Shown here: positions 6,879-15,056 of the stretch, piece by piece | Layout of the letters: each line of letters begins with the position of its first letter | Position numbering within the stretch: position 1 is the first letter of the stretch | Assembly (NCBI GenBank): GCA_018302205.1 | Contig: JAGVZZ010000040.1 | Span: forward strand, 1-32,151 | Direction of reading: 5' to 3' | Length of the DNA: 32,151 bases | DNA from: Candidatus Woesearchaeota archaeon | Lineage (GTDB): Archaea > Nanobdellota > Nanobdellia > SCGC-AAA011-G17 > GW2011-AR17 | Notes under the pieces: model-generated | Seen by the model: only the letters and a program-made list of their open reading frames with translations | The model's database searches: none | What the model was told of the DNA's origin: nothing | Position numbers and translations under genes: made by a program

Positions 6879-7187
6879 TTAATTGTCTATAATATTATTG
6901 AACAATTCACCAACCTTGTCAGAAATAACATTTACTGTCTCACTTTCTTTAATGGAACTTGTATCATCAGATATACCATCAACTATTACTGCACCTGTTT
7001 TTGAGAAAGTACTGTCTTTACCAATAAGATCTCCTAAGTCAATATAAGCTGAAATTACTAATAGAGTAACAATGATAATAATTAATACAATAAAATATTT
7101 GAAAATGTTTTTGGTAAATTGGTGTTTTAATAGCTCTACTATAAGAAATAATGCCAAAATGACTGCTATTATTATCAGGAAGTTCAT
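6879..7187 (-). CDS. Small two-helix membrane protein, unknown function
   Basis: From the ATG at 7187 the product is 102 residues; the ORF track starts two codons earlier at a TTG. Two hydrophobic helices lie at about 2-20 (LIIIAVILALFLIVELL) and 31-48 (YFIVLIIIIVTLLVISAY). A soluble tail follows, rich in Asp, Ser and Thr, ending in a helix (VNVISDKVGELFNNII). A TATA-like box (RC of gtataaatattt, 7209-7220) lies about 27 bp before the ATG. No family is recognised. It borders the presumed replication origin and is transcribed away from it. The tail resembles that of archaeal colicin V-like or stress membrane proteins only in general character. Confidence 0.65.
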   Translation of the reverse strand: MNFLIIIAVILALFLIVELLKHQFTKNIFKYFIVLIIIIVTLLVISAYIDLGDLIGKDSTFSKTGAVIVDGISDDTSSIKESETVNVISDKVGELFNNIIDN

Positions 7188-7230
7188 AATCAATTAATAA
7201 TCTAATTAGTATAAATATTTTTGGGTTATA

Positions 7231-7260
7231 CCCTCCCCCTCACCATGATTTCCTATGGAA
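7231..7260 (-). promoter_or_regulatory. ORB-like initiator binding site 1
   Basis: On the minus strand the dyad TTCCATAGGAAA is followed 10 bp later by the G-string AGGGGGAGGG. This is the order seen in full ORB elements bound by Orc1/Cdc6. Confidence 0.7.
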
Positions 7261-7310
7261 CTCTAATAATAAAATATGTCATATACTTACTTTTATTTAT
7301 ATAATTTAAT

Positions 7311-7321
7311 TTCCTATGGAA
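7311..7321. promoter_or_regulatory. ORB-like core site 2
   Basis: TTCCTATGGAA is identical to the core of site 1 but lacks a G-string on either side. It may be a mini-ORB. Confidence 0.55.
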
Positions 7322-7431
7322 AAAAGAATAATAAAGAAGATTAATAGACGACAAAATGGGCTTGTTTAAGGTTAGTTTTTTTGAAAAAAAGTTATAATAC
7401 TCAATTGTATTGAATTCAATGGTTTTAAGCT

Positions 7432-7535
7432 CTATTATTATTATTATTATTATTATTTATATTATATATATTATATGTTTTTTGGTATTATATTATATTA
7501 TATTATATTATAACATATCATAATATATATATTAC
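7432..7535. other. AT-only tract, candidate DNA unwinding element
   Basis: About 100 bp are almost entirely A/T: a TAT/ATT triplet run (7432-7458), a TATA-rich block, and TTATA pentamer repeats (about 7486-7512). Their position between the ORB-like sites fits the unwinding element of an archaeal origin. Confidence 0.65.
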
Positions 7536-7626
7536 TTAAACTACTTTTTTCTTATTCTACTCGAAATAAAGGGGTAGATTTATAAATAAGCCAAGTCTAA
7601 ACATATCATATTCGAGTTAGAATGAG

Positions 7627-7650
7627 TTCCATTGGAAATAGAGGGCTGGG
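7627..7650 (+). promoter_or_regulatory. ORB-like initiator binding site 3
   Basis: TTCCATTGGAAA is followed by TAGAGGGCTGGG, a dyad plus G-rich flank in the plus orientation. It ends 24 bp before the orc1 TATA box, so initiator binding could also regulate its own gene. Confidence 0.72.
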
Positions 7651-7674
7651 TGTTTATTTCGTTGAATATTAATG

Positions 7675-7684
7675 CTTATATAAG
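7675..7684 (+). promoter_or_regulatory. TATA box of orc1/cdc6
   Basis: CTTATATAAG, itself palindromic, is centred about 25 bp before the ATG at 7705. Confidence 0.65.
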
Positions 7685-7704
7685 ATTAATATTAAGAGGG
7701 AGAT

Positions 7705-8922
7705 ATGGAAAAAGAGGAAAGTAAACTTACAGGGTATTTTGAGAATTATTTAAAACAAGAACCCTTATTTATTGATAAAAAAGTTTTACAATCTAATTAT
7801 TATCCTGAAACTATTTTACATAGAGAAGAACAAATTCAAAAAGTTGCTGCTATAATGGCTCCTGCATTAAGAGGAGAGAAACCTTCTAATATGTTTATTT
7901 ATGGAAAAACAGGAAGTGGTAAGACTCTTACTATCAAACATGTTACAGAAAATATGATGGAAATAGCTAAGAGGAATGATTTAAAGGTTAAAATTTTTTA
8001 TTTGAATTGTAAGTTAAAGAGAGTTTCTGATACTGAATATAGGTTAATAGCTGAGTTAGCAAGGGGATTGAATACTGAAATTCCTGCAACAGGTTTGCCA
8101 ACTGATGAAGTTTATAAAATGTTTATTGATACTTTAGAAAAACAAAATATATTAATGATAATTATTTTGGACGAGATTGATCAGTTAGTTTCAAAGGCCG
8201 GTGATCAGATACTTTATAGTTTGACTAGAATCAATTCTGAACTTAAACAAAGTCAAATATCTATTGTTGGAATTTCAAACGATTTAATGTTTACAAATTA
8301 TTTAGATCCAAGAGTTAAAAGTTCATTATCTGAAGAAGAGTTAGTGTTTCCTCCATATAATGCTATTCAACTTAAAGCAATTTTAAACGGAAGAGCTGAG
8401 AAAGCTTTTAGGCCTTCAGCAATTGATCAGGGTGTTTTAGAAAAGTGTGCTGCATTTGCTGCAAGAGAACATGGGGATGCAAGAAGGGCTTTAGAACTTT
8501 TGAGAGTTGCTGGAGAATTAGCTGAAAGAAATGGGTTCACAAAAATTACTATTAATTCTTTAGATGAAGCTGAAGAAAAAATTGAGAAGGATAGAGTTCA
8601 TGAAATTATCACAACTCAACCAAAACAATCACAAGTTGCATTGTTAGCAATCTTTGAAACTGTTAAGGCTGCTGGGGCTAGGCCAGTATTTACTGGGGAT
8701 ATTTATGAATTGTATAAGGATTTATGTAATCGAACAAAGATTAGACCTTTAACTCAAAGAAGGATTTCTGATTTGATTGCTGAATTGGATATGTTAGGGA
8801 TTATTAATGCTAAAGTGATTAGTAAAGGAAGATATGGTAGAACAAGGCAGATTGGTTTAGGAATACCATTATCTGCTGTTCCTCAACTTGAAGGTATTTT
8901 AAGGGAATCTTTAACATTATAA
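7705..8922 (+). CDS. orc1: Replication initiator Orc1/Cdc6
   Basis: This AAA+ ATPase binds ORB sites, opens the origin and recruits the MCM helicase. Its 405 residues are typical for the family. Visible motifs are Walker A YGKTGSGKT (about 65-73), Walker B IIILDEIDQL (about 152-161), sensor 1 ISIVGISNDL, the sensor 2 region HGDARRALELLR, and a C-terminal winged helix with FTGDIYELYKDLC and LTQRRISDLIAELDMLGII. The ATG follows a TATA box by 25 bp and also has GGGAG just upstream. It heads a rightward group with PolD DP1, which begins 46 bp after its stop. It lies beside the presumed origin, whose ORB-like site 3 touches its promoter. The sequence is intact. Confidence 0.97.
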   Translation: MEKEESKLTGYFENYLKQEPLFIDKKVLQSNYYPETILHREEQIQKVAAIMAPALRGEKPSNMFIYGKTGSGKTLTIKHVTENMMEIAKRNDLKVKIFYLNCKLKRVSDTEYRLIAELARGLNTEIPATGLPTDEVYKMFIDTLEKQNILMIIILDEIDQLVSKAGDQILYSLTRINSELKQSQISIVGISNDLMFTNYLDPRVKSSLSEEELVFPPYNAIQLKAILNGRAEKAFRPSAIDQGVLEKCAAFAAREHGDARRALELLRVAGELAERNGFTKITINSLDEAEEKIEKDRVHEIITTQPKQSQVALLAIFETVKAAGARPVFTGDIYELYKDLCNRTKIRPLTQRRISDLIAELDMLGIINAKVISKGRYGRTRQIGLGIPLSAVPQLEGILRESLTL

Positions 8923-8968
8923 TTTGATTATAGTAATTCTTTTAATTGGAGGTTAATTACAATCTAAT

Positions 8969-10444
8969 ATGACAAAGGAGAGATTAATCAGTTATTTTTT
9001 TGAAAGGAATTATATGATTGCACCAGATTTATTTAAAAAAATTCCTGATGATTTTGATTATGATGAATTTGTAAAAAAGAATAATTTACAGAAAGCTGGC
9101 AATGTGGTGTCTTTAAGTGAAGAAATGTTTAATAATTTTGTATACAAATCTAACATTAATCTTAATAATGAAATAATTACCAAAGTTGAAGTTATTGATC
9201 CTTATGTTGATAAACCTAAAAAAAGGGAAGTTAAAGATTTTGTTTTGTATATGAAAGCAAGGTATCATGCTTTGAAAACAATTTTATTACAAAGGAATGA
9301 ATTGAGTACTGCTGTTTCAATAAGTAAAGTACATTCAAAAAAACCTAAAGAAGCTGTTGCTATTATTGGATTAATTTATAAAATTGATAAAACTAAAAAT
9401 GGAAATTATATTCTTGAAATGGAAGATCCTACTGGTATGATTAAAGTAATTATAACTCAAAAGAATGAAGATTTAATTGAAATTATGAATGAATTAGTAC
9501 TTGATGAAGTAGTTGGGATTGTTGGTACTGTTGCAGAGAATGCTATTTTTGTAAAAGAGATTATTTTTCCTGATTTACCTTTAAAGGAATATAAAAAATG
9601 TAGGGATGATGTTTCTGTAGTTTTTCTTTCTGACTTGCATATTGGGAGTAATTTGTTTGCAAAGGAAGAATTTGAAAGATTTATTGATTGGATAAACTTG
9701 GATTTTGGGACTGATGAACAAAAGGAGTATGCTGCAAAAGTTAGATATTTGATTGTATCTGGAGATTTGATTGATGGGGTTGGTATTTATCCTGGGCAAG
9801 AAAAAGAATTGACATTCAAAGATGTTTATGAACAATATAATGAAGTTGCAAGATATTTTTCTAAGATTAGAAAAGATATTACTATTGTTATGGCTGCTGG
9901 TAATCATGATGCATTAAGACTTTCAGAGCCTCAACCTCCATTAAACAGAGATTTTGCAAAAAAGTTATATCAAATAGAGAATGTAATGTTAGTTAATAAT
10001 CCAGCGTTTGTAAGAATTCATAATATGTTTGATATTTTAATTTATCATGGTGCTTCGTTTGATTATTATTTAAATAATATTGATATCTTAAGAAAAGCTG
10101 GTTCGTACGATGCTAGTGATAAAATGATGGAGTTTATTCTTAAAAAAAGGCATTTAACACCTACACACATTTCAAGTATGTATATTCCTGATGTTGAAAA
10201 AGATCCTTTGGTTATTAATAGAATTCCAGATTTTTTTGTAACCGGGCATATTCATCATGATATTAAGATTAGTTCTTATAAGAATATTACTTTGATTGGA
10301 TGTTCTGCTTTTCAGAATATAACTGCATATCAAGAAAAATTGGGGCATACGAATGTTATTCCAGCAAAAGTGCCAGTTGTAAATTTAAAAACAAGAGAAA
10401 TAAAAATAATGGATTTTAGGAATCAAGAAGATCAAGATTCCTGA
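8969..10444 (+). CDS. polB: DNA polymerase D small subunit DP1 (3'-5' exonuclease)
   Basis: DP1 is the proofreading subunit of PolD, the archaea-specific replicative polymerase. The 491 residues show an N-terminal domain, an OB fold at about 130-200 (EAVAIIGLIYKIDKT, DEVVGIVGTV), and a C-terminal Mre11-like phosphoesterase. Its metal-binding motifs are visible: SDLHIGS (about 221-227), SGDLIDG, AAGNHDALR (about 310-318), YHGASFD and GHIHHD (about 425-430). The exonuclease should therefore be active. A GGAGG lies 16 nt upstream of the ATG, which is rather far for a ribosome site. The end overlaps the convergent lipoprotein gene by 13 nt. Its partner DP2 lies 0.7 kb downstream. Confidence 0.96.
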   Translation: MTKERLISYFFERNYMIAPDLFKKIPDDFDYDEFVKKNNLQKAGNVVSLSEEMFNNFVYKSNINLNNEIITKVEVIDPYVDKPKKREVKDFVLYMKARYHALKTILLQRNELSTAVSISKVHSKKPKEAVAIIGLIYKIDKTKNGNYILEMEDPTGMIKVIITQKNEDLIEIMNELVLDEVVGIVGTVAENAIFVKEIIFPDLPLKEYKKCRDDVSVVFLSDLHIGSNLFAKEEFERFIDWINLDFGTDEQKEYAAKVRYLIVSGDLIDGVGIYPGQEKELTFKDVYEQYNEVARYFSKIRKDITIVMAAGNHDALRLSEPQPPLNRDFAKKLYQIENVMLVNNPAFVRIHNMFDILIYHGASFDYYLNNIDILRKAGSYDASDKMMEFILKKRHLTPTHISSMYIPDVEKDPLVINRIPDFFVTGHIHHDIKISSYKNITLIGCSAFQNITAYQEKLGHTNVIPAKVPVVNLKTREIKIMDFRNQEDQDS

Positions 10445-11046
10445 ACTGAAACTAATGCATATTGGCTTATTCTATAGTAATTTTCTATATTTGTTATAGT
10501 TAATCCATAAATCTCTACTGTTTCGCCACTTGCAATTCGTGTTTCGTCACCTTTTGTTGTACCTTTATCATAGATTGTTACTTCAATATTTCCACTACTT
10601 CTACTTTCAGTTAAAAAAACATCTTTGTTTCTAATTGTTGTCTTAGTGTTTTTTGTTAAAATATATTGATTATTTTCAATATGAATATCTTCAATTTTTA
10701 ATGTTACTTTCTGATTATTAATATCTGTAAGATCAATTTTATTTATGCTTATTCTCAAATAATTAACAATTTCTTCTTTTTTTGTTTCGAGTAATTTTCC
10801 TGAAACTTCATCGACTAGTAATATTACTTCTGGAGTTTGTTGAATATCTGAAATAGTAATGCTTCTACCCAAAATTGTTTTAGTTTCACCTTCTGTAAAA
10901 TCGTAATATGGCACTGTGTCTTCTTCTGTAGGTTCAGCAACAGTCATTCCAGTGATATCTACATTACTAATTTCTTCTAGAATTATTGTTTCTGTGCTAC
11001 ATCCTGCTAATAACAGGAATAAAAGAGCTAGGATCATTTTTTTCAT
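10432..11046 (-). CDS. Predicted lipoprotein, unknown function
   Basis: From the ATG at 11046 the product has 204 residues and opens with a classic lipoprotein signal: MKKMILALLFLLLAGCS, with C16 as the likely lipidated residue. The ORF track extends four codons to a TTG, but the TATA-like box (RC of 11066-11077) lies 25 bp before the ATG, which favours the shorter form. The mature part looks mostly beta-stranded and Thr/Ile rich, with two similar-looking segments (ILGRSITISDIQQTPE and SGETVEIYGLTITNIENYYR), so it may be a repeated beta-sandwich exposed outside the cell. No family is recognised. It sits convergently between the PolD subunit genes. Confidence 0.72.
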   Translation of the reverse strand: MKKMILALLFLLLAGCSTETIILEEISNVDITGMTVAEPTEEDTVPYYDFTEGETKTILGRSITISDIQQTPEVILLVDEVSGKLLETKKEEIVNYLRISINKIDLTDINNQKVTLKIEDIHIENNQYILTKNTKTTIRNKDVFLTESRSSGNIEVTIYDKGTTKGDETRIASGETVEIYGLTITNIENYYRISQYALVSVQES

Positions 11047-11153
11047 ATTTTTAGGCAATATTATGCCTTATTTAAGCTTTTTGAAATAGGTTCTTTAAAA
11101 GCTATTTCTAAGTAATATAAAACTTTAATTAAGGTTAATTCTAATTTTTTCAT

Positions 11154-14100
11154 ATGGCTGTATGTAGCACTAGAGTGGAGAATATTTTTTCAAAGATTAA
11201 TGAGGATGTTATGGCTTGTTATGATCTTGCTAATCATGTTAAAAAATTAGGATATGATCCTGATGATTCTGTAAAAATTCCACTTGCAAGAAATATGGCT
11301 GAAAGGGTAGAAGGTTTAATTTCTTCAGTTGCACCAGAAGTTTTAGGTAAGGGGATTCCAGCAAGAATTCAAGAATTAGAACAGCAATTTGGAAGCCAAG
11401 ATTGGAGAGTTGCTTTAGTTATTGCTGAAGAAGTTGCTAGAGAAAAATTTTGTAAATTTAGTGATAAGAAAAAAGCAATTGAAATTGGAATCAGAACTGG
11501 GTTTGCTTATGTTACTGTAGGTGTAGTATCTTCACCATTAGAAGGGTTTATTGAAGTGAAGTTTAGACAGAGGAGAGATAATAGTAAAGAATATTTTGCT
11601 TTAGTTTATGGTGGGCCAATTAGGAGTGCTGGTGGAACTGGTGCTTCTGTTTCTGTATTAATCGCTGATTATGTTAGAAAAAAATTAGGGTATGATCAAT
11701 ATGATGCTACTGAAAAAGAAACTAAACGTGCGTATGCTGAACTTTGTGATTATCATGAGAGAGTTACTAATCTACAATATTTTCCTTCTGAAGAAGAGAT
11801 TGCGTTTTTGATGCAGAACTTGCCTGTGCAGATTGATGGGGATCCTTCTGAAAAATTTGATGTGAGTAATTATAAAGATCTTGATAGGAGAAATTCTAAT
11901 CGGATTAGTAATGGTTTTTGTTTGGTTATGGCTGAATGTTTGTCTTTGAAAGCGCCAAAGGTTTGGAAGCAATTAGCAAAATGGGGTAAAGATATGGATT
12001 TGGAGCAGTGGATGTTCTTTGATGGTTTTGTTAAGTTGCAGAAGGAAGTTAAAGCGCGTGGTGCGAAGGTTGATACAAATGCTGGAGTTAATGTAGCAAA
12101 AGTTTTGCCGGATACAACTTTTATTAAAGATTTAGTTGCGGGTAGGCCTATTTTTACATATCCAATGAGGAATGGTGGTTTTAGGTTAAGATATGGTCGT
12201 GGAAGAGTTTCTGGATTTTCAGCTGATTGTGTTAGTCCTGCTACGATGGTTGCTGTAAATAATTTTATTGCTTGTGGAACACAGTTTAAAACTGAAAGAC
12301 CAGGAAAATCTACAACATTGAATGTTTGTGATACTATTGATGGACCTATTGTTAGATTAAAAAATGGAAATGTTTTACAATTGAATACTTTTGAGGAAGC
12401 AAAAAAACATTTTAAAGAAATTGATGAAATTATTTATATTGGTGATCTTCTGATTAATTGGGGAGATTTTTTAAATCGGGCTCATAAATTATTGCCTTGT
12501 GGGTTTGTAGAAGAATGGTGGATTCATTATGCTAAATTAGTTTTTGAAAAGATTGATTTAGATAAAGGTTATTTAGAAGAATTAGCAAAAGCACCATTAA
12601 AAGTTCATGTGAGTTTTGATTATGCAATTAAATTTTCGGAATTAGGTGTACCATTGTATCCTAGGTATATTTATTACTGGAATACATTGAAGATTGATGA
12701 TTTTTTGAATTTATTTAATACCTTGAAGAATTCTGTTGTAAAAGAAGATAAAATTTTAATTAGCGATTTTTCTGCGAAAAGAAGTTTAGAATTAATTGGT
12801 TGTCCACACGAAGTTGTTACAAATGAGTATATTGTTATTTCTGGAATTCCTGTAAAAGTTTTGAAAGTTAATCTTGGGGATTTTTTAGGGAAGCCTGTTG
12901 GTGAAACGGCCTTGGAAATGGTAAATTCTATTTCTAAATATAAAATTAAAGACAAGGGCGGATATTATATTGGTGCGAGAATGGGACGTCCAGAAAAAGC
13001 TAAAATGCGTAAGATGATTGGGAATCCTCATGTATTATTTCCGGTTGGTGAGGAGGGCGGACGTTTACGAAGTTTTCAAAGTGCATTAGAAGTTGGTAGG
13101 ATTAGTTCACAATTTCCTACTTTTTTATGTGAGAAATGTTCATTAGATACTATACTTAGAGTTTGTGAAAAATGTGGAAGTAGGACTGTTAGAAAATATT
13201 ATTGTCCAGGTTGTGGGAAGTTTGTTATGACTGAACTTTGTGAAATTCATGGTAAAACTAAGAATTCAATTTCTAAATCTATTGATATCAAACATTATTT
13301 TTACAAAAGTTTAGAGCAAATGGGTAGCCGGCAGTATCCTGATTTGGTTAAAGGAATTAGGAGTTTGAGTAGTGTTGAACAAATTCCAGAAAATTTGATG
13401 AAAGGTATTATTAGAGCTAAGTATAATCTTCACGTCAATAAAGATGGAACAGTTAGATATGATATGACTGAGTTACCTTGTACACATTTTAAACCCAAGG
13501 AAGTTGGGACCTCAATAGAGAAACTAAAAGAGATGAGTTATTTTTATGATGTTTATGGTAAAGAGTTAGTAGATGATGATCAAATATTGGAATTATTTGC
13601 GCAAGATGTAATCTTACCTGCGTGTCCAGAATCTCCTGAAGAGGGGGCTGATGAAATTTTGTTTAGGGTTGCTGGGTTTATTGATGAAACTTTAGAAAAG
13701 TTGTACAAAGAAAAACCATTCTATAATTTGAAAACAAAAAGGGATCTTGTGAATCATTTGATTGTTGCAATGAGTCCTCACACTTCCGCGGGGATTGTTT
13801 GTCGGATTGTTGGGTTCTCTAAAATTCAAGGATTGTATGCGCATCCATTATTACATAGTATTATGAGAAGAGATGCTGATGGTGATGAAGCAGGATGTAT
13901 GTTGTTGTTGGATACTTTATTGAATTTTTCTAGAAAATATTTACCAAATTCTCGGGGGATTACACAAGATGCACCATTAGTTTTGACGGGTAGATTAATT
14001 CCATCAGAGGTTGATGATATGGTATTTGATATGGATATAGTTGATAAGTATCCTTTAGAACTTTATGAGGCTGCTGAACAATATAAAAATCCTTGGGATG

Positions 14101-14618
14101 TTAAGGTGAAAAAGCTTGGGGATGTTTTGAATACCGAATGTCAATATGAAGGAATGATGTTTACGCATGATACTGATGATTTCAATAAAGGTGTTTTATG
14201 TAGTTCGTATAAGATTTTACCAACAATGGCAGAAAAAGTTATTGGACAAATGGAAGTTGCTAGAAAATTAAGGGCTGTGGATGAGAATGATGTTGCACGT
14301 TTGATTATCGAAAGACATTTCTTGAGAGATATCAAAGGTAATTTGCGGAAGTTCTCACAGCAATCTTTTAGGTGTGGAAAATGTAATGAGATTTATCGTC
14401 GACCACCGTTAACTGGGATTTGTAAATGTAGTGGGAAGTTAATCTTTACTATTTCTGAAGGTTCGATTACAAAATATATGGACCCTGCTATGGATTTGGC
14501 TGAGAAATATAATTTGCCCCCATATTTGAAACAAACTTTGATGCTTTTGAGAGATAGAATAGAAAGTGTTTTTGGGAAAGAAGAAGCTAAGCAAACGGGT
14601 TTGGGCAAATGGTTCTAG
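11154..14618 (+). CDS. polC: DNA polymerase D large subunit DP2
   Basis: DP2 is the catalytic subunit of PolD. Its 1154 residues match the family without an intein. Visible elements are the conserved VYGGPIRSAGGTGAS (about 158-172), RYGRGRVSGFSADC, and the catalytic RRDADGDEAG with D909 and D911, equivalent to the two aspartates of the NxDGDxD motif. A zinc-binding cluster begins at C659 (CEKC, CEKCG, CPGCG), and a C-terminal zinc finger begins at about C1074 (CGKCNEIYRRPP to CKCSG). The last eight residues, QTGLGKWF, form a consensus PIP box for binding the PCNA clamp. The ATG follows a TATA-like ctttaattaag by about 25 bp. Its stop overlaps the convergent gene by 4 nt. Confidence 0.97.
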   Translation: MAVCSTRVENIFSKINEDVMACYDLANHVKKLGYDPDDSVKIPLARNMAERVEGLISSVAPEVLGKGIPARIQELEQQFGSQDWRVALVIAEEVAREKFCKFSDKKKAIEIGIRTGFAYVTVGVVSSPLEGFIEVKFRQRRDNSKEYFALVYGGPIRSAGGTGASVSVLIADYVRKKLGYDQYDATEKETKRAYAELCDYHERVTNLQYFPSEEEIAFLMQNLPVQIDGDPSEKFDVSNYKDLDRRNSNRISNGFCLVMAECLSLKAPKVWKQLAKWGKDMDLEQWMFFDGFVKLQKEVKARGAKVDTNAGVNVAKVLPDTTFIKDLVAGRPIFTYPMRNGGFRLRYGRGRVSGFSADCVSPATMVAVNNFIACGTQFKTERPGKSTTLNVCDTIDGPIVRLKNGNVLQLNTFEEAKKHFKEIDEIIYIGDLLINWGDFLNRAHKLLPCGFVEEWWIHYAKLVFEKIDLDKGYLEELAKAPLKVHVSFDYAIKFSELGVPLYPRYIYYWNTLKIDDFLNLFNTLKNSVVKEDKILISDFSAKRSLELIGCPHEVVTNEYIVISGIPVKVLKVNLGDFLGKPVGETALEMVNSISKYKIKDKGGYYIGARMGRPEKAKMRKMIGNPHVLFPVGEEGGRLRSFQSALEVGRISSQFPTFLCEKCSLDTILRVCEKCGSRTVRKYYCPGCGKFVMTELCEIHGKTKNSISKSIDIKHYFYKSLEQMGSRQYPDLVKGIRSLSSVEQIPENLMKGIIRAKYNLHVNKDGTVRYDMTELPCTHFKPKEVGTSIEKLKEMSYFYDVYGKELVDDDQILELFAQDVILPACPESPEEGADEILFRVAGFIDETLEKLYKEKPFYNLKTKRDLVNHLIVAMSPHTSAGIVCRIVGFSKIQGLYAHPLLHSIMRRDADGDEAGCMLLLDTLLNFSRKYLPNSRGITQDAPLVLTGRLIPSEVDDMVFDMDIVDKYPLELYEAAEQYKNPWDVKVKKLGDVLNTECQYEGMMFTHDTDDFNKGVLCSSYKILPTMAEKVIGQMEVARKLRAVDENDVARLIIERHFLRDIKGNLRKFSQQSFRCGKCNEIYRRPPLTGICKCSGKLIFTISEGSITKYMDPAMDLAEKYNLPPYLKQTLMLLRDRIESVFGKEEAKQTGLGKWF

Positions 14619-15016
14619 AGTAATTTTCTATGCATACTAACATCGTCTTCCATTACAACTTCTTCTTTTGGAATTTGTTGAAATGTTTTTGATTCAATAA
14701 TCTTGAAATATTTTATGGGTTTGCGTTGTTCCTTTGCTTGTTTAATTTCTGCTAAAACTCCGTCTGAGACTTCTCCAAATATCCAAAGTTCGGCTGCAAT
14801 ACCTACCAATGTATTGTTTGCTCTTCGAATAATATTTCTGTCTACAGTATCATTAAGAAAATAGCCAAAAGCTTGAAATGGATTTAGTGGTGTATAACCT
14901 TGTTTTAATGTAAATGTGCAAATTTGTTCTTTCATAAAAAAATTTCTTTTTGAAAGTGCTGTAAATGCTATTGGCATTTGTTCTTTTTGTTCTAAAGCAA
15001 TATGGTTGAATGTCAT
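14615..15016 (-). CDS. Nucleoside 2-deoxyribosyltransferase-like protein
   Basis: This 133-residue protein resembles the nucleoside deoxyribosyltransferase-like superfamily, whose members handle nucleosides or nucleotides in a small Rossmann-like fold. The supporting stretches are FTLKQGYTPLNPFQAFGYFL near residues 35-55, where family members often place a P.NPF-like loop, and AAELWIFGEVSDGVLAEIKQA (about 73-93), the conserved strand, glycine-serine loop and helix, followed by KPIKYFKI. No catalytic glutamate can be assigned with confidence. It lies head-on against polC with a 4-nt overlap and next to PRPP synthetase, so a nucleotide-related role is sensible. The TATA-like element upstream is weak. 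Confidence 0.6.
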   Translation of the reverse strand: MTFNHIALEQKEQMPIAFTALSKRNFFMKEQICTFTLKQGYTPLNPFQAFGYFLNDTVDRNIIRRANNTLVGIAAELWIFGEVSDGVLAEIKQAKEQRKPIKYFKIIESKTFQQIPKEEVVMEDDVSMHRKLL

Positions 15017-15056
15017 AATGAAATTAAAGTTAGTTTATTATTAAGTATTATTATAG

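Larger units (their letters stand above)
7188..7704. other. Probable chromosomal replication origin (oriC)
   Basis: This 517-bp gene-free stretch immediately precedes orc1/cdc6, the usual location of an archaeal origin. It combines three sites matching the dyad core of archaeal ORB elements (TTCCNNNGGAA) with a long stretch of almost pure A/T. Two of the ORB-like sites carry the G-rich flank typical of ORBs, and they lie at opposite ends of the region, pointing inward or outward around the AT-rich block. The nearby PolD genes agree with an origin neighbourhood. Activity itself cannot be seen from sequence. Confidence 0.8.

Noticed and set aside
7432-7535. AT repeats as a transcription terminator or random microsatellite
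   Set aside because: The position between ORB-like sites beside orc1/cdc6 is better explained as part of the origin, although the triplet run itself may vary by slippage.
9581-9907. Minus-strand ORF inside DP1
   Set aside because: It covers the conserved phosphoesterase motifs of DP1 on the other strand and has no independent support.
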